DNA from: Microbacterium murale
GTDB taxonomy: Bacteria; Actinomycetota; Actinomycetes; Actinomycetales; Microbacteriaceae
DNA length: 64,000 nt
Assembly: GCF_030815955.1 (NCBI RefSeq)
Contig: NZ_JAUSXK010000001.1
Span: 3,286,001 to 3,350,000, forward strand
Direction of reading: 5' to 3'
This document shows positions 55,396 through 63,779 of the stretch, in pieces (the first letter of the stretch is position 1; the number at the start of each line of letters is the position of its first letter). The notes below the pieces were generated by a model. It worked only from the letters and a program-made list of their open reading frames with translations. It was not told the origin of the DNA and ran no database searches. Both the position numbers and the translations under genes were made by a program.

Positions 55396-56136
55396 ATGAC
55401 AGCTGCGGCCGATCGCGTGCTCGTCGTCGTACCGGCCTGGAACGAGGCGCGAAGCGTCGGCGTGACGGTCCGTGAGATCCGCGCGGCGTCCGCCGGCTAT
55501 GACGTCGTCGTCGTCGATGACGGATCGACGGATGAGACGGCGGATGTCGCGGCTCACGCCGGTGCGACCGTGCTGCGCCTGCCCTTCAATCTGGGGGTGG
55601 GTGGTGCGATGCGCACGGGTTTCACATATGCCGCTCGGCAGGGATACCGGCGCGCCATCCAGGTCGATGCCGACGGGCAGCACGATCCCGCCGACATCGC
55701 GAAGGTGCTGGCGGGACTCGAACATGCCGACATCTCCATCGGCGCGCGATTCGCTGAGGTGGGTGACTATGAGGTGCGCGGACCTCGCCGCTGGGCCATG
55801 GTGGTGCTCGCGAAGGTCGTATCGAAGATCGCCAAGACGCGGCTCACCGATGTCACCAGCGGCTTCCGCGCCGCGAATCGACGAGCGATCGATCAGTACG
55901 TGAGCTACTACCCGGCCGAGTACCTCGGCGACACGCTGGATTCTCTGGTGGCCGCTGTCCATTCAGGGCTCACGGTCGCCCAGGTGCCTGTCGCGATGCG
56001 CCCGCGCTCGCACGGTACACCGAGTCAGCATCCGATCGGCGCAGCCGTCTACCTCCTGCGGTCGGCGTTCGCCCTGCTCCTCGCAGTGATGCGCAATCCT
56101 CGCCGGCGGATACAGCCTGAGGAGAGGGTCGCATGA
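55396..56136 (+). CDS. Family 2 glycosyltransferase (polyprenyl-phosphate sugar synthase-like)
   Basis: This protein (246 residues from ATG 55396) has the DPM1-like pattern: LVVVPAWNEARSVGVTV, VVVDDGSTDETAD, NLGVGGAMRTGFTYA, and the DXD in QVDADGQHDPADI. It has a weak hydrophobic segment near the C-terminus. It is a functional analogue of the gene at 31633, and also sits beside a DUF2304 gene (56133), which it overlaps by 4 bp. GTG 55372, which overlaps the upstream stop, and ATG 55381 are alternative starts; GGGAAG favours 55396. Confidence 0.87.
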   Translation: MTAAADRVLVVVPAWNEARSVGVTVREIRAASAGYDVVVVDDGSTDETADVAAHAGATVLRLPFNLGVGGAMRTGFTYAARQGYRRAIQVDADGQHDPADIAKVLAGLEHADISIGARFAEVGDYEVRGPRRWAMVVLAKVVSKIAKTRLTDVTSGFRAANRRAIDQYVSYYPAEYLGDTLDSLVAAVHSGLTVAQVPVAMRPRSHGTPSQHPIGAAVYLLRSAFALLLAVMRNPRRRIQPEERVA

Positions 56137-56537
56137 TCGCCATCGCCGGGATCGTTCTCGCTGTCGCCATCATCGGCTTCGTGCTCTGGATGCTGCTCAC
56201 CAGGCGACTGCGTGAGAAGTACGCGGCGCTCTGGCTCGTCATCGCCCTGTTGGTGCTCGTCGTCGGCATCTTCCCCGGTCTCTGGCAAGCGCTCACCATG
56301 GCGCTCGGTGTGCAGTTGCCGTCGAACCTCTTGTTCGCTGCGGCGATACTGCTGCTGATGGGGGTCACTCTCCACCTGTCCTGGGAGCTCAGCAGCGCTG
56401 AGGACGAGATCCGTCGCCTTGCCGAAGAATCCGCTCTGCACCGTTCCGAGCTCGAGCGGCTCGATGAGCGACTGGCACATCTGGAGAGGCGTGAGGCTGC
56501 CGGTGAGCGCCCTGAGGATGATCCGTCTCAGGACTGA
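56133..56537 (+). CDS. DUF2304 domain small membrane protein
   Basis: This 134-residue protein has three hydrophobic segments (about 2-20, 32-52, 66-86) and a charged, probably coiled-coil tail (EDEIRRLAEESALHRSELERLDERLAHLERR). It is the paralogue of 31271 and again follows a polyprenyl-phosphate sugar synthase-like gene, with a 4-bp overlap. Its last 10 bases overlap the end of the convergent glycosyltransferase gene. Confidence 0.8.
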   Translation: MIAIAGIVLAVAIIGFVLWMLLTRRLREKYAALWLVIALLVLVVGIFPGLWQALTMALGVQLPSNLLFAAAILLLMGVTLHLSWELSSAEDEIRRLAEESALHRSELERLDERLAHLERREAAGERPEDDPSQD

Positions 56538-57535
56538 TCAGCCAGGCGCGCTGCTGCGCGGCGACCACCGCTGAGCGCCCCGGCCAGCCAGCTTGCACGG
56601 TACTCGAGCGCGAACCGTGGCGGTATCGATCCGTCGGTCCTGGCCGCTCGCAGAAGGCTGTTCAACCTCGAGAAGCGACGACTCCTGCCGAACAGTGCGT
56701 CAAGGTCCGGATCAGGAGTTCCGAGTCTCGCCTGCAGCGTGTCGAGCATGACCTGCCGCCAGCCGACGTAGGTCCAGAACGTCATGCGCGCAAGAGCCTT
56801 GGGTGACCGGGAGCCTTCGAAGCGCTCGGCCTGTCCGAGCACATTGCGCACCGAAGCGGCGATACCCGCGGACTCGAGTCTGCTCGGGTCTCCGAAGACG
56901 TTGGCGTCGTGCTGCACATAGTCCTGCACGACATCATCCACGATCCTCGTGCCGCGCAGCGCTCCTGCGACGACGCCGAGCCAGTGGTCATGCGTCGCGA
57001 CCCGAGTCGAGAGGCGGGGGAACGGCAATGCGATGCTCAAGATCTCGCGATCGAACACGCACAGCGATCCGGTGATCTGGTTCGACAGCAGCGTGTGCAT
57101 CGGTCCGCGGTCCTGGCGATCGGTGACGCCGGTCACCTCGCCGGAAGGATGCTGCACGAGTCGTGCCTGCCCTGAGACGAGTGAGACCTCGTCGAGGTGA
57201 GGGAGCAGACGTGCGAGCTTGTCATCATTCCAACGGTCATCCTGATCCGCGAGCGCGATCCAGACGGCATCCGCGGGCACGGCTGCAAGTCCGTGCTCGA
57301 AGTTCAGATAGAAGCCGCGGCGTGATCCGTCGCCGATCACGCGGAAACGGTCGTCGTCTCCGACGAACTCGGCGACCAACGCCTCGACGGGAGCACGCTC
57401 GCCATCGACCGAGATGATGCACTCCCAGTCCCGTACGGTCTGCTGCGCCAGTGAGCGCAACTGGATCCCGAACAGTTCGGCGTCGGGGGAGTACGCGGCC
57501 ATCACGATGGCGCCGTGTGAGCGTGCGGGCGTCAT
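56528..57535 (-). CDS. Family 2 glycosyltransferase
   Basis: This 335-residue GT-A protein has AIVMAAYSPDAELFGIQLRSLAQQTVRDWECIISVDG at the start, WIALADQDDRWNDDKLARLLPHL (about 101-123) with the DQDD acceptor/metal motif, and THDHWLGVVAGALRG in the second half. Similar proteins add sugars such as rhamnose or GlcNAc in O-antigen loci. ATG 57535 has GGAAGG 6 bases upstream, so unlike most neighbours it uses a leadered mRNA. The frame opens far upstream in shadow sequence. Confidence 0.85.
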   Translation of the reverse strand: MTPARSHGAIVMAAYSPDAELFGIQLRSLAQQTVRDWECIISVDGERAPVEALVAEFVGDDDRFRVIGDGSRRGFYLNFEHGLAAVPADAVWIALADQDDRWNDDKLARLLPHLDEVSLVSGQARLVQHPSGEVTGVTDRQDRGPMHTLLSNQITGSLCVFDREILSIALPFPRLSTRVATHDHWLGVVAGALRGTRIVDDVVQDYVQHDANVFGDPSRLESAGIAASVRNVLGQAERFEGSRSPKALARMTFWTYVGWRQVMLDTLQARLGTPDPDLDALFGRSRRFSRLNSLLRAARTDGSIPPRFALEYRASWLAGALSGGRRAAARLADQS

Positions 57536-57577
57536 CGGGCGCCTTCCTGATCTGAGGTTCGCATCAGCGAATGAGGC

Positions 57578-57584
57578 TAGTCTA
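57578..57584. promoter_or_regulatory. Overlapping divergent -10 elements
   Basis: TAGTCT (57578-57583, plus) and TAGACT (57584-57579, minus) occupy almost the same bases. The plus one ends 9 bases before the ATG at 57593. The minus one leaves a leader of about 35 bases to the ATG at 57535. Confidence 0.5.
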
Positions 57585-57592
57585 GGTGCGCG

Positions 57593-58552
57593 ATGAAACC
57601 GAATCTCGAGCCCGTCTGGGCGGTCCTCTCCACCTTCCGCCCTGGAGCATCCGCCCAGCATGCAGTGGCATCGGTCGTCGGACAGGTCGACGGCGTCATC
57701 GTGGTCGATGACGGCTCCGGACCGGATGCCGACGAGGTACTGGCACAGCTCGCCGAACTCGGCGCGAATGTCGTTCGAGAGGCCGACAACGTCGGCATCG
57801 CCGCGGCACTGAACCGCGGCATCCGCGCCGCCAGAGAGCACGGAGCCGCACAGATCATCACGTTCGATCAGGACTCCGTCGTCCCGGACGGATTCGTCGA
57901 TACGCTGCGTGCGGCGGTCAGAGCGGCGGAGGCGGACGGCGTACGCGTCGGCGTCGTCGTGCCGGAACACTTCGCCGCGGTGCGTCAGGCGCGCGGAGAA
58001 GCCGCAGCGATCTACAGCCCGGCCGCCAACGTGATCCAGTCCGGAATGCTGGTCCCGGTTGCCGTGATCGACGCTGTCGGTGAGTTGCGCGCCGACTTCT
58101 TCATCGACCTGGTCGACACCGAATTCGAACTGCGGCTGCGCCGGGCCGGCTACGCCGTACTCGCAGCCAGCGGCATTCGACTGGGGCACGCGCTCGGCAC
58201 GCAGTACCTGCGCGAGCTCTTCGGGCGCCCGGTGCGCCTCCCCGGCATCCCCCCGGAGATCACTCTGAGCACGCCCTTCCGATACTTCTACCGTGTGCGC
58301 AACCGAATCGTCCTCAACCGCGAGTATCTGCGTTCGGCGCCGAAGCAGATCACCCGCGACACGCTCCTCGACGTCATCCACTTCGTGAACGCCCTGTGGG
58401 TGGCGCGCCCACGCCGTGCGCTCTGGCGGGTGTACCGGGCGGCTATCTCGGCAGCTCTTCGGGGTCGGATGGGGCGGATGCCCGCTGGCCTTGCGCCGAC
58501 GGCCGCGTCAATCCACTGGAACGCCCCGGTGTTTGAGATGGAGCAGGAATGA
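57593..58552 (+). CDS. Family 2 glycosyltransferase (rhamnosyltransferase-like)
   Basis: This 319-residue protein has WAVLSTFRPGASAQHAVASV, VIVVDDGSGPDADEVL, NVGIAAALNRGI, TFDQDSVVPDGF and FFIDLVDTEFELRLRRAGY, the motif set of RfbF/RhlC-like rhamnosyltransferases. The C-terminus (FRYFYRVRNRIVLNREYL) is also typical. The nearby rml genes supply dTDP-rhamnose, in line with this call. It overlaps the flippase gene by 4 bp. Confidence 0.85.
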   Translation: MKPNLEPVWAVLSTFRPGASAQHAVASVVGQVDGVIVVDDGSGPDADEVLAQLAELGANVVREADNVGIAAALNRGIRAAREHGAAQIITFDQDSVVPDGFVDTLRAAVRAAEADGVRVGVVVPEHFAAVRQARGEAAAIYSPAANVIQSGMLVPVAVIDAVGELRADFFIDLVDTEFELRLRRAGYAVLAASGIRLGHALGTQYLRELFGRPVRLPGIPPEITLSTPFRYFYRVRNRIVLNREYLRSAPKQITRDTLLDVIHFVNALWVARPRRALWRVYRAAISAALRGRMGRMPAGLAPTAASIHWNAPVFEMEQE

Positions 58553-59784
58553 GCTCCGCCGGTATCCGCAGCGTGGCGGGTCGTCTGAGTGGCTTCACCA
58601 TTTCGGTGATCATCGTGACGCTGCTCGGTATCGTCGCGATCCCGCTGCTGATCCTCACCCTTGGTCGCGACACCTGGGGCACGCTGGCGCTCATCCAGAC
58701 CATCGCCCAGTTCGGCGGCATCCTCGTCGCCTTCGGCTGGGGAGCCGTGGGAGCTGCCACCGTCGCCGGTATCCAGGAAGATCGCCGCTCTGCCTTCTAC
58801 CGCCGGTCTTTGCAGGCGCGTGCCGCGCTCTATGCGAGCGTCTTCCCGCCCCTTGCGCTGCTACTGATCGCTCTCACCCGCGGCGAAATCCTCATCTCAA
58901 TCCTTGGCGCTGCGGTCTATCTGTTGCCGTATCTGGGTGCGAACTGGTACTTCACGGGCGAGGGGCGCCCGAAGCGGCTTCTGCTATTCGACACGGTGCC
59001 CACGGTCATCGGCGGTGTGCTCGGGCTGGTCGGTGTCTGGCTCACTCGCGAACTCTGGGTTTACCTGGTCCTCCAGGGCCTCGGCTACCTGGCGGCGGTG
59101 AGCATCTCCGCGCTCGTCGTGCGAAGCTCGCCGCAGGATGATGACTTCGAAGACCGCACGCCGCTGAAGACCCTGCTGGCGACCCAGCGGCATGCCGTCT
59201 CCGCAACGCTGGTGAGCAGTCTCTACGTCACACTGCCGATGATCGCCGTGCAGACGTTCCTGCCGGCGCTCCAGCCGATGTATGCCATGGCCAACCAACT
59301 GTTCAAATACGCATCGATCGCGCTGCTGCCCATCCAGCAGTTCTTCCAGAGCTGGGTGCCTGTAGACGACGGCGGCCGGCCCCGGCGGATGCGCATCGCG
59401 ACGCTGTCGGCCATCGGCATCGGCATCATCGGGGGCGCCTGTATCGCGTTCCTGAGTCCTTGGGTGTCGACGCTGCTCTCCGTCGGAAAGAACCCGGTGC
59501 CGCTTTCTGTATCGCTGCCGCTCGGCGTCGCCTTCGTCGGTATCGCCATCGCTGCCGTGGTCGGCTACGCGTGCCTGGTGAGCCTGGGCCGCGTGCGCGC
59601 TCTCGCCGTGTCGACCATGATCGGCGCCGTCGTCGGAGCCCCGCTGATTATCCTGTTCGCGGTGCTCGGCTCAGTGCCTGCGGTGGCCTGGGCCGTCGCG
59701 ATCTCCGAGCTGTGCGTCGCCGTCTATCTGCTGTCGGTACTGCGAACGGCGCTGCGAGCGGACCACACAGAGGTGAAGGCATGA
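58549..59784 (+). CDS. Wzx-like polysaccharide flippase
   Basis: This 411-residue protein has about twelve hydrophobic segments with the spacing of MATE/MVF-type oligosaccharide flippases. The first helix region (VIIVTLLGIVAIPLLILTLG) is followed by the small loop GRDTWGTLALIQTIAQFGGI typical of O-antigen flippases. It would move undecaprenyl-linked repeat units across the membrane. It overlaps both neighbours by 4 bp (rhamnosyltransferase-like and family 2 transferase), so the three form one operon. Confidence 0.87.
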   Translation: MSSAGIRSVAGRLSGFTISVIIVTLLGIVAIPLLILTLGRDTWGTLALIQTIAQFGGILVAFGWGAVGAATVAGIQEDRRSAFYRRSLQARAALYASVFPPLALLLIALTRGEILISILGAAVYLLPYLGANWYFTGEGRPKRLLLFDTVPTVIGGVLGLVGVWLTRELWVYLVLQGLGYLAAVSISALVVRSSPQDDDFEDRTPLKTLLATQRHAVSATLVSSLYVTLPMIAVQTFLPALQPMYAMANQLFKYASIALLPIQQFFQSWVPVDDGGRPRRMRIATLSAIGIGIIGGACIAFLSPWVSTLLSVGKNPVPLSVSLPLGVAFVGIAIAAVVGYACLVSLGRVRALAVSTMIGAVVGAPLIILFAVLGSVPAVAWAVAISELCVAVYLLSVLRTALRADHTEVKA

Positions 59785-60527
59785 ACGACGTGCGGGTCAG
59801 CGTATGCATGGCGACCTACAACGGCGCGGCTTACCTCGCCGCCCAGCTCGACTCGATCCTCGCCGAGCTCGAACCGCAGGATGAGGTGATCATCGTCGAT
59901 GATGCATCGTCCGATGGCACCGTCGCGCTGCTCGAGGCCGTCGCTGATCCTCGTGTCTCGATTCATGCGCGCGCGGACAACCGCGGCTACGTGCGCACGT
60001 TCGAGCAGGCTCTCTCACTCGCCACCGGAGACGTCCTGATGCTGTCGGATCAGGACGACGTCTGGATCGCCGGCAGGCGGGAGCGGCTGATCGAGGCGAC
60101 TGCCGATCACGCCGTTGCGGCATCCAATCTCGTGCTGCTGGGTGACGACGCGCCATTGCGCTCCCCACTGACAGGTCGCGACTGGCTGCTGCGCGAAGCC
60201 GACGGCTCGAAGCGATGGCGCAACCAGTGGCGGATCCTGATCGGAGATGCGCCGTACTTCGGCTGCACGATGGCGATCCGGCGAGAGTTCCTTGCCAGCG
60301 CGATGCCATTCCCCGGATACCTCACCGAGTCGCACGACCTGTGGATCGCGACGCTGGCGAACACGGCAGGCGAGCTCGCGCATCTTGAACAGCCGACCCT
60401 CCGCCGCCGGCTGCACGACGACAACGCCTCCACCGAGAGACCTCGCGGTATCCGTCAGGCGCTCTGCTCGCGCATGCTGCTGCTGCGACTGTGGCGTGAG
60501 GCACGTCGGCGCGTGCGGCGCCCCTGA
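59781..60527 (+). CDS. Family 2 glycosyltransferase
   Basis: This 248-residue GT-A protein has VSVCMATYNGAAYLAAQLDSILAEL, EVIIVDDASSDGTVALLE, LMLSDQDDVWIAGR (about 90-103), and SHDLWIATLANTAG. It resembles small rhamnosyl- or glycosyltransferases of O-antigen loci. The upstream long frame is a shadow of the flippase gene. The ATG overlaps the flippase stop by 4 bp. It converges with the acyltransferase, only 12 bases from its end. Confidence 0.85.
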   Translation: MNDVRVSVCMATYNGAAYLAAQLDSILAELEPQDEVIIVDDASSDGTVALLEAVADPRVSIHARADNRGYVRTFEQALSLATGDVLMLSDQDDVWIAGRRERLIEATADHAVAASNLVLLGDDAPLRSPLTGRDWLLREADGSKRWRNQWRILIGDAPYFGCTMAIRREFLASAMPFPGYLTESHDLWIATLANTAGELAHLEQPTLRRRLHDDNASTERPRGIRQALCSRMLLLRLWREARRRVRRP

Positions 60528-60539
60528 CGCTGGACCGAA

Positions 60540-61613
60540 TCAGTTCTGTGCTACGAGCACGACTGGGGTGCGTCGAGCGAGCCGCATCACAGGGCGCTCG
60601 ACGAAGAACCAACTCGCCATCGCGAACAGCGTCGTCACGACGGCCGTGATCAGGATGTACACGACGATCCCGAACTGCGCGCCGCCGAAGATCAGCACGA
60701 GCTGCTGCATCGGCCACGCGTAGATGTAGAAGCCGTAGGAGATGTCGTTGCGAGCGACCCACGCCGGCTGGCGCACGACCGTCGACAGATACAGCAGCGC
60801 ATAGCAGAGGAACGGCGCCGCGAGTGGCCCGCCGGCGATGGGGACGAACACCATCAGCACGGCCGCCACGGGCAGCGAGACGATGCCGAGCAGCGGCACA
60901 TACCCCCACCGCTGCACGATGAGATAGATCAGCGATCCGCCGAGGAAGTACGGCAGCAACCGCGCCAGCAACTCGAAATCGCCGTCGAGGCCTCCCGTGG
61001 TTCCGGTGGCGGTGAGGATGCGCACGACGACGGACGCGGCCCAGATCGCCGCCGTCAGCAGCACCGAGCGGCGGAAGATCGCCAGGGCGCCGAGCACCCA
61101 TACGATCAGGTAGCAGACGAACTCGAAGTACAGCGTCCACAGCGAGCCGTTCCACGTGTTCGGATACGGCACGGTGCTGAGCGATGCACCGACGCCGTAG
61201 TGATCCACGTGCAGGAAGAGGTTGCCCCAGATGTACTCGAGGGGTGTGGGGGCAGTGCTCGCATAACCCGCGAGCGAGCCCTGGGTGGCGAGCAGTGCGA
61301 TCGGGGCGAAGACCAGAGCTGTGAGCAGCAGGCAGATCACGAAGGCCGGCATGATGCGCGCGATGCGGTGCACGAGGAATGTTCCCGCATCGGTGCGCAG
61401 GCGCGAGCGCGTGATCAGGAAGCCGCTGATCACGAAGAACCCGATGACCGCCCAACCACCGAGGTTCTCGCCGTTGAAGCCGGGCGACCAGTCGTAGCCG
61501 GCGGTATGGAACGCGTGCGCGACAAGCACGAGCGCCGCGAAGAACAACCGGAAGAGGTTGAGGCTGTTCGTGCGGTACGGGAATTCTCGTGACTCGTGCA
61601 GCGAGGATGTCAC
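60540..61613 (-). CDS. Acyltransferase family 3 (OafA-like) membrane protein
   Basis: This 357-residue protein has about ten hydrophobic segments and the AT3 motif region LNLFRLFFAALVLVAHAFHTAG, with His in AHAFH. It also has GFFVISGFLITRSRLRTDAGTFLVHRIARIMPAF. It should O-acylate an extracytoplasmic glycan. GTG 61613 overlaps the stop of the epimerase gene (61610) by 4 bp, so the two are co-translated; this suggests acylation of the sugar that epimerase provides, which is inference. Confidence 0.88.
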   Translation of the reverse strand: MTSSLHESREFPYRTNSLNLFRLFFAALVLVAHAFHTAGYDWSPGFNGENLGGWAVIGFFVISGFLITRSRLRTDAGTFLVHRIARIMPAFVICLLLTALVFAPIALLATQGSLAGYASTAPTPLEYIWGNLFLHVDHYGVGASLSTVPYPNTWNGSLWTLYFEFVCYLIVWVLGALAIFRRSVLLTAAIWAASVVVRILTATGTTGGLDGDFELLARLLPYFLGGSLIYLIVQRWGYVPLLGIVSLPVAAVLMVFVPIAGGPLAAPFLCYALLYLSTVVRQPAWVARNDISYGFYIYAWPMQQLVLIFGGAQFGIVVYILITAVVTTLFAMASWFFVERPVMRLARRTPVVLVAQN

Positions 61614-62746
61614 TTGAGCAGGTTCCGCTTGGCCATCTCGTCGAGCGAACGCTGGTACGAGTCCTGCTCGACGGGTTCGGTCAGCACCCATTGCGCGAAG
61701 GCGGCGACGCCGTCGCGGAAGGACACTGCGGGCGTGAAACCGAGCAATCGCGTCATCCGAGTGGTGTCGGCGATGTTGTGACGGATGTCGCCGAGTCGAT
61801 AATTGCCGGAGATCCGCGTCGGCACCTCGCGTCCGAGCCCGGCGAACAGCGCGTCGACGACCTCGTTGACGGTGGTACCGACACCGGAGCCGACGTTGAA
61901 CACCTCGCCGACGGCATCCGGGTGGGTGGCAGCGAGATAAGTGGCCTCCACGACGTCGTCGATGTAGACGAAATCACGACTCTCTTCGCCATCCTCGAAG
62001 ATGTTGATCTCCTTACCCTGCCGGATCAGGGTCGAGAAGATCGAGAGGATGCCGGTGTACGGGTTCTTCAGAGATTGTCCCGGCCCGTACACGTTCTGGT
62101 AGCGCACCGAAGTCGACTCGATCCCGATCGTCGGAGCGACGGTCATGATCAGCGACTCCTGCATCTGCTTGGTGATGCCGTATACGGACGACGGATGCAA
62201 CAGTGCCGACTCGTCGGTCGGAATCAGCGTCAGCGTCCCTTCGCCCGGCTCGTGAACATCGAAATCACCCGAGGCCATGTCGGCGTCCGCCCGGTGGCCC
62301 GGGTACACCACTTTGCCGTCTTCGGTGCGGTAGGCGCCTTCACCGTATATCGATCGGGACGATGCGATCACGATTCGGCGGACCGAATGCTCCTCGTTGG
62401 CGAGGAGGTCGAGCAGCTTGGAGGTGCCCCCGACATTCGTCGTCGTGTAGCGGTCGATCTCGTACATCGACTGGCCCGTGCCGGTCTCGGCGGCGAGATG
62501 GATGACGATCGTGGCATCCTTCAGCGCGCCTCGCAGGTCGTCGGTCGAGGTGACGCTGCCTTCTATCACGGTCGCGACTTCGCTGACGTCGCGGAGCAGG
62601 GGAGAGGTGGTGGCGGGATCGTCACCGTGCACCTGCGGCGCCAGCGTGTCCAGGACCGTCACGCGGTGCCCGTCGCGCGCGAAGCGTCGCGCCAGATGCG
62701 AGCCGATGAAGCCCGCGCCGCCGGTGATGAGTACCTGTTCGGTCAT
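61610..62746 (-). CDS. Extended SDR NAD-dependent epimerase (WbiB/Tle-like, probable dTDP-L-rhamnose 4-epimerase)
   Basis: This 378-residue protein has [55 protein letters not shown] and the catalytic Tyr-Lys in SSVYGITKQ. The GQSMYEI and SIYGEG motifs resemble WbiB, the Burkholderia dTDP-L-rhamnose 4-epimerase that makes dTDP-6-deoxy-L-talose, as I remember it. A UDP-glucose or other 4-epimerase cannot be ruled out. With the rml genes, it would supply 6-deoxytalose, a sugar reported in Microbacterium cell walls. Start ATG 62746; no strong Shine-Dalgarno is seen. Confidence 0.83.
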   Translation of the reverse strand: MTEQVLITGGAGFIGSHLARRFARDGHRVTVLDTLAPQVHGDDPATTSPLLRDVSEVATVIEGSVTSTDDLRGALKDATIVIHLAAETGTGQSMYEIDRYTTTNVGGTSKLLDLLANEEHSVRRIVIASSRSIYGEGAYRTEDGKVVYPGHRADADMASGDFDVHEPGEGTLTLIPTDESALLHPSSVYGITKQMQESLIMTVAPTIGIESTSVRYQNVYGPGQSLKNPYTGILSIFSTLIRQGKEINIFEDGEESRDFVYIDDVVEATYLAATHPDAVGEVFNVGSGVGTTVNEVVDALFAGLGREVPTRISGNYRLGDIRHNIADTTRMTRLLGFTPAVSFRDGVAAFAQWVLTEPVEQDSYQRSLDEMAKRNLLK

Positions 62747-62768
62747 GGGGGAGAGCCTCTCGGATGCG

Positions 62769-63653
62769 TCAGACGGCGAAGATATGAGCCAGAGTCGACT
62801 TTAGCCCAGCCCTGTCGCCGTGCCGCAGAACGCCGGGCAGCTCGGTCACGGCGTGCAGGCGGCCCATCAGCCGCACACGCGCCACTCGGGCGGTACGACG
62901 CCAGCCTCTGTCCGTGGCGAGTTCGCGAGCGGTGCGGTAGTACTCCCGCTCATCGCGGAAGCGTCGGCCATCCATCAGCGTCTTCTGCGAGGCACTCGAG
63001 CCGTGCCGCCGATATGAGAACGCCAACGTCGGTGTGTAGACCAGCGATCCGCCGTCGAACGCGATGTCGATCAGCAGCGCGAGGTCCTGGATGATCGGCA
63101 GACCCTCACGGAAGTCGATGCGCTGCAGCGTCTCGGTACGGAACGTGAGGGACGGCCAGTACAGCCAGTCGCCACGCAGCAGGCTGGTCGCCATCTGCTC
63201 GCCGGTCAGTACGGTTTCGCCGCCACGCGGCGTCAGCACTCCTCGCTTGACACGGTCCGCGAGCGGGCGGATCACCTTGCCGTGCTCATCGATGACCTCC
63301 GCACCAGGCTGGATCACGTCGACATCCGGATGCCGCTCGATCACGTCCGAGATCACGTCGACATAGTTGGGATGCAGCAGATCATCGCACCCGAGGATCG
63401 TGATGTACGAACCCGACGCGCGACGGATCGCCTCGCGGTAGTTCTCCGTTATGCCGAGGTTGGTCTCGTTGCGCAGGTAGGTGATGCGCGGGTCCGGCTC
63501 GGCCCGCAGACGCTCGCCGACCGAGGCATCGGGGTAGCAGTCGTCGATGATCGTCAGCTCCCAGTCCGGGCTGCGTTGAGCGCGCACGGAGTCGATCGCG
63601 GCGAACAGGAGGTCGGGGTCGCCCCAGAAGGGCACGAAGATCTGCAGGGTCAT
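62769..63653 (-). CDS. Family 2 glycosyltransferase
   Basis: This 294-residue GT-A protein has LQIFVPFWGDPDLLFAAIDSV, WELTIIDDCYPDASVGERL, NLGITENYREAI and the DXD-like TILGCDDLLHPNYVDVI (about 92-108). It has no membrane segment. It lies 22 bases before the epimerase in the same direction, so epimerase, transferase and acyltransferase form a minus-strand operon. Its ATG has TAGACT ending 9 bases upstream. Confidence 0.85.
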   Translation of the reverse strand: MTLQIFVPFWGDPDLLFAAIDSVRAQRSPDWELTIIDDCYPDASVGERLRAEPDPRITYLRNETNLGITENYREAIRRASGSYITILGCDDLLHPNYVDVISDVIERHPDVDVIQPGAEVIDEHGKVIRPLADRVKRGVLTPRGGETVLTGEQMATSLLRGDWLYWPSLTFRTETLQRIDFREGLPIIQDLALLIDIAFDGGSLVYTPTLAFSYRRHGSSASQKTLMDGRRFRDEREYYRTARELATDRGWRRTARVARVRLMGRLHAVTELPGVLRHGDRAGLKSTLAHIFAV

Positions 63654-63662
63654 GGCGGTTCC

Positions 63663-63668
63663 AGTCTA
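63663..63668 (-). promoter_or_regulatory. -10 element TAGACT for glycosyltransferase operon
   Basis: On the minus strand TAGACT ends 9 bases before the ATG at 63653. Confidence 0.5.
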
Positions 63669-63694
63669 GATACTTCGTGCTGCGCGACCGCCGA

Positions 63695-63700
63695 TACGAT
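63695..63700 (+). promoter_or_regulatory. -10 element TACGAT before small leader ORF
   Basis: TACGAT ends 7 bases before the ATG at 63708, the spacing seen at other leaderless genes here. Confidence 0.45.
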
Positions 63701-63707
63701 GGTTCCC

Positions 63708-63779
63708 ATGGATCCTCTCGTCGTGTGCTCGGGCTTCGTCGGCCTCACCGTCGTGCGCCCAGCGAAAGGCGTTGCGTGA
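63708..63779 (+). CDS. Possible 23-residue leader peptide overlapping next glycosyltransferase
   Basis: A short ORF starts with ATG 63708 at leaderless distance from TACGAT and ends with a TGA that overlaps the GTG of the next gene by 4 bp (GTGA). The peptide (MDPLVVCSGFVGLTVVRPAK and three more residues) is unlike any family I know. Its promoter position and stop-start overlap fit a translated leader that couples into the glycosyltransferase, as no other Shine-Dalgarno is seen before that GTG. It could also be chance. Confidence 0.35.
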   Translation: MDPLVVCSGFVGLTVVRPAKGVA

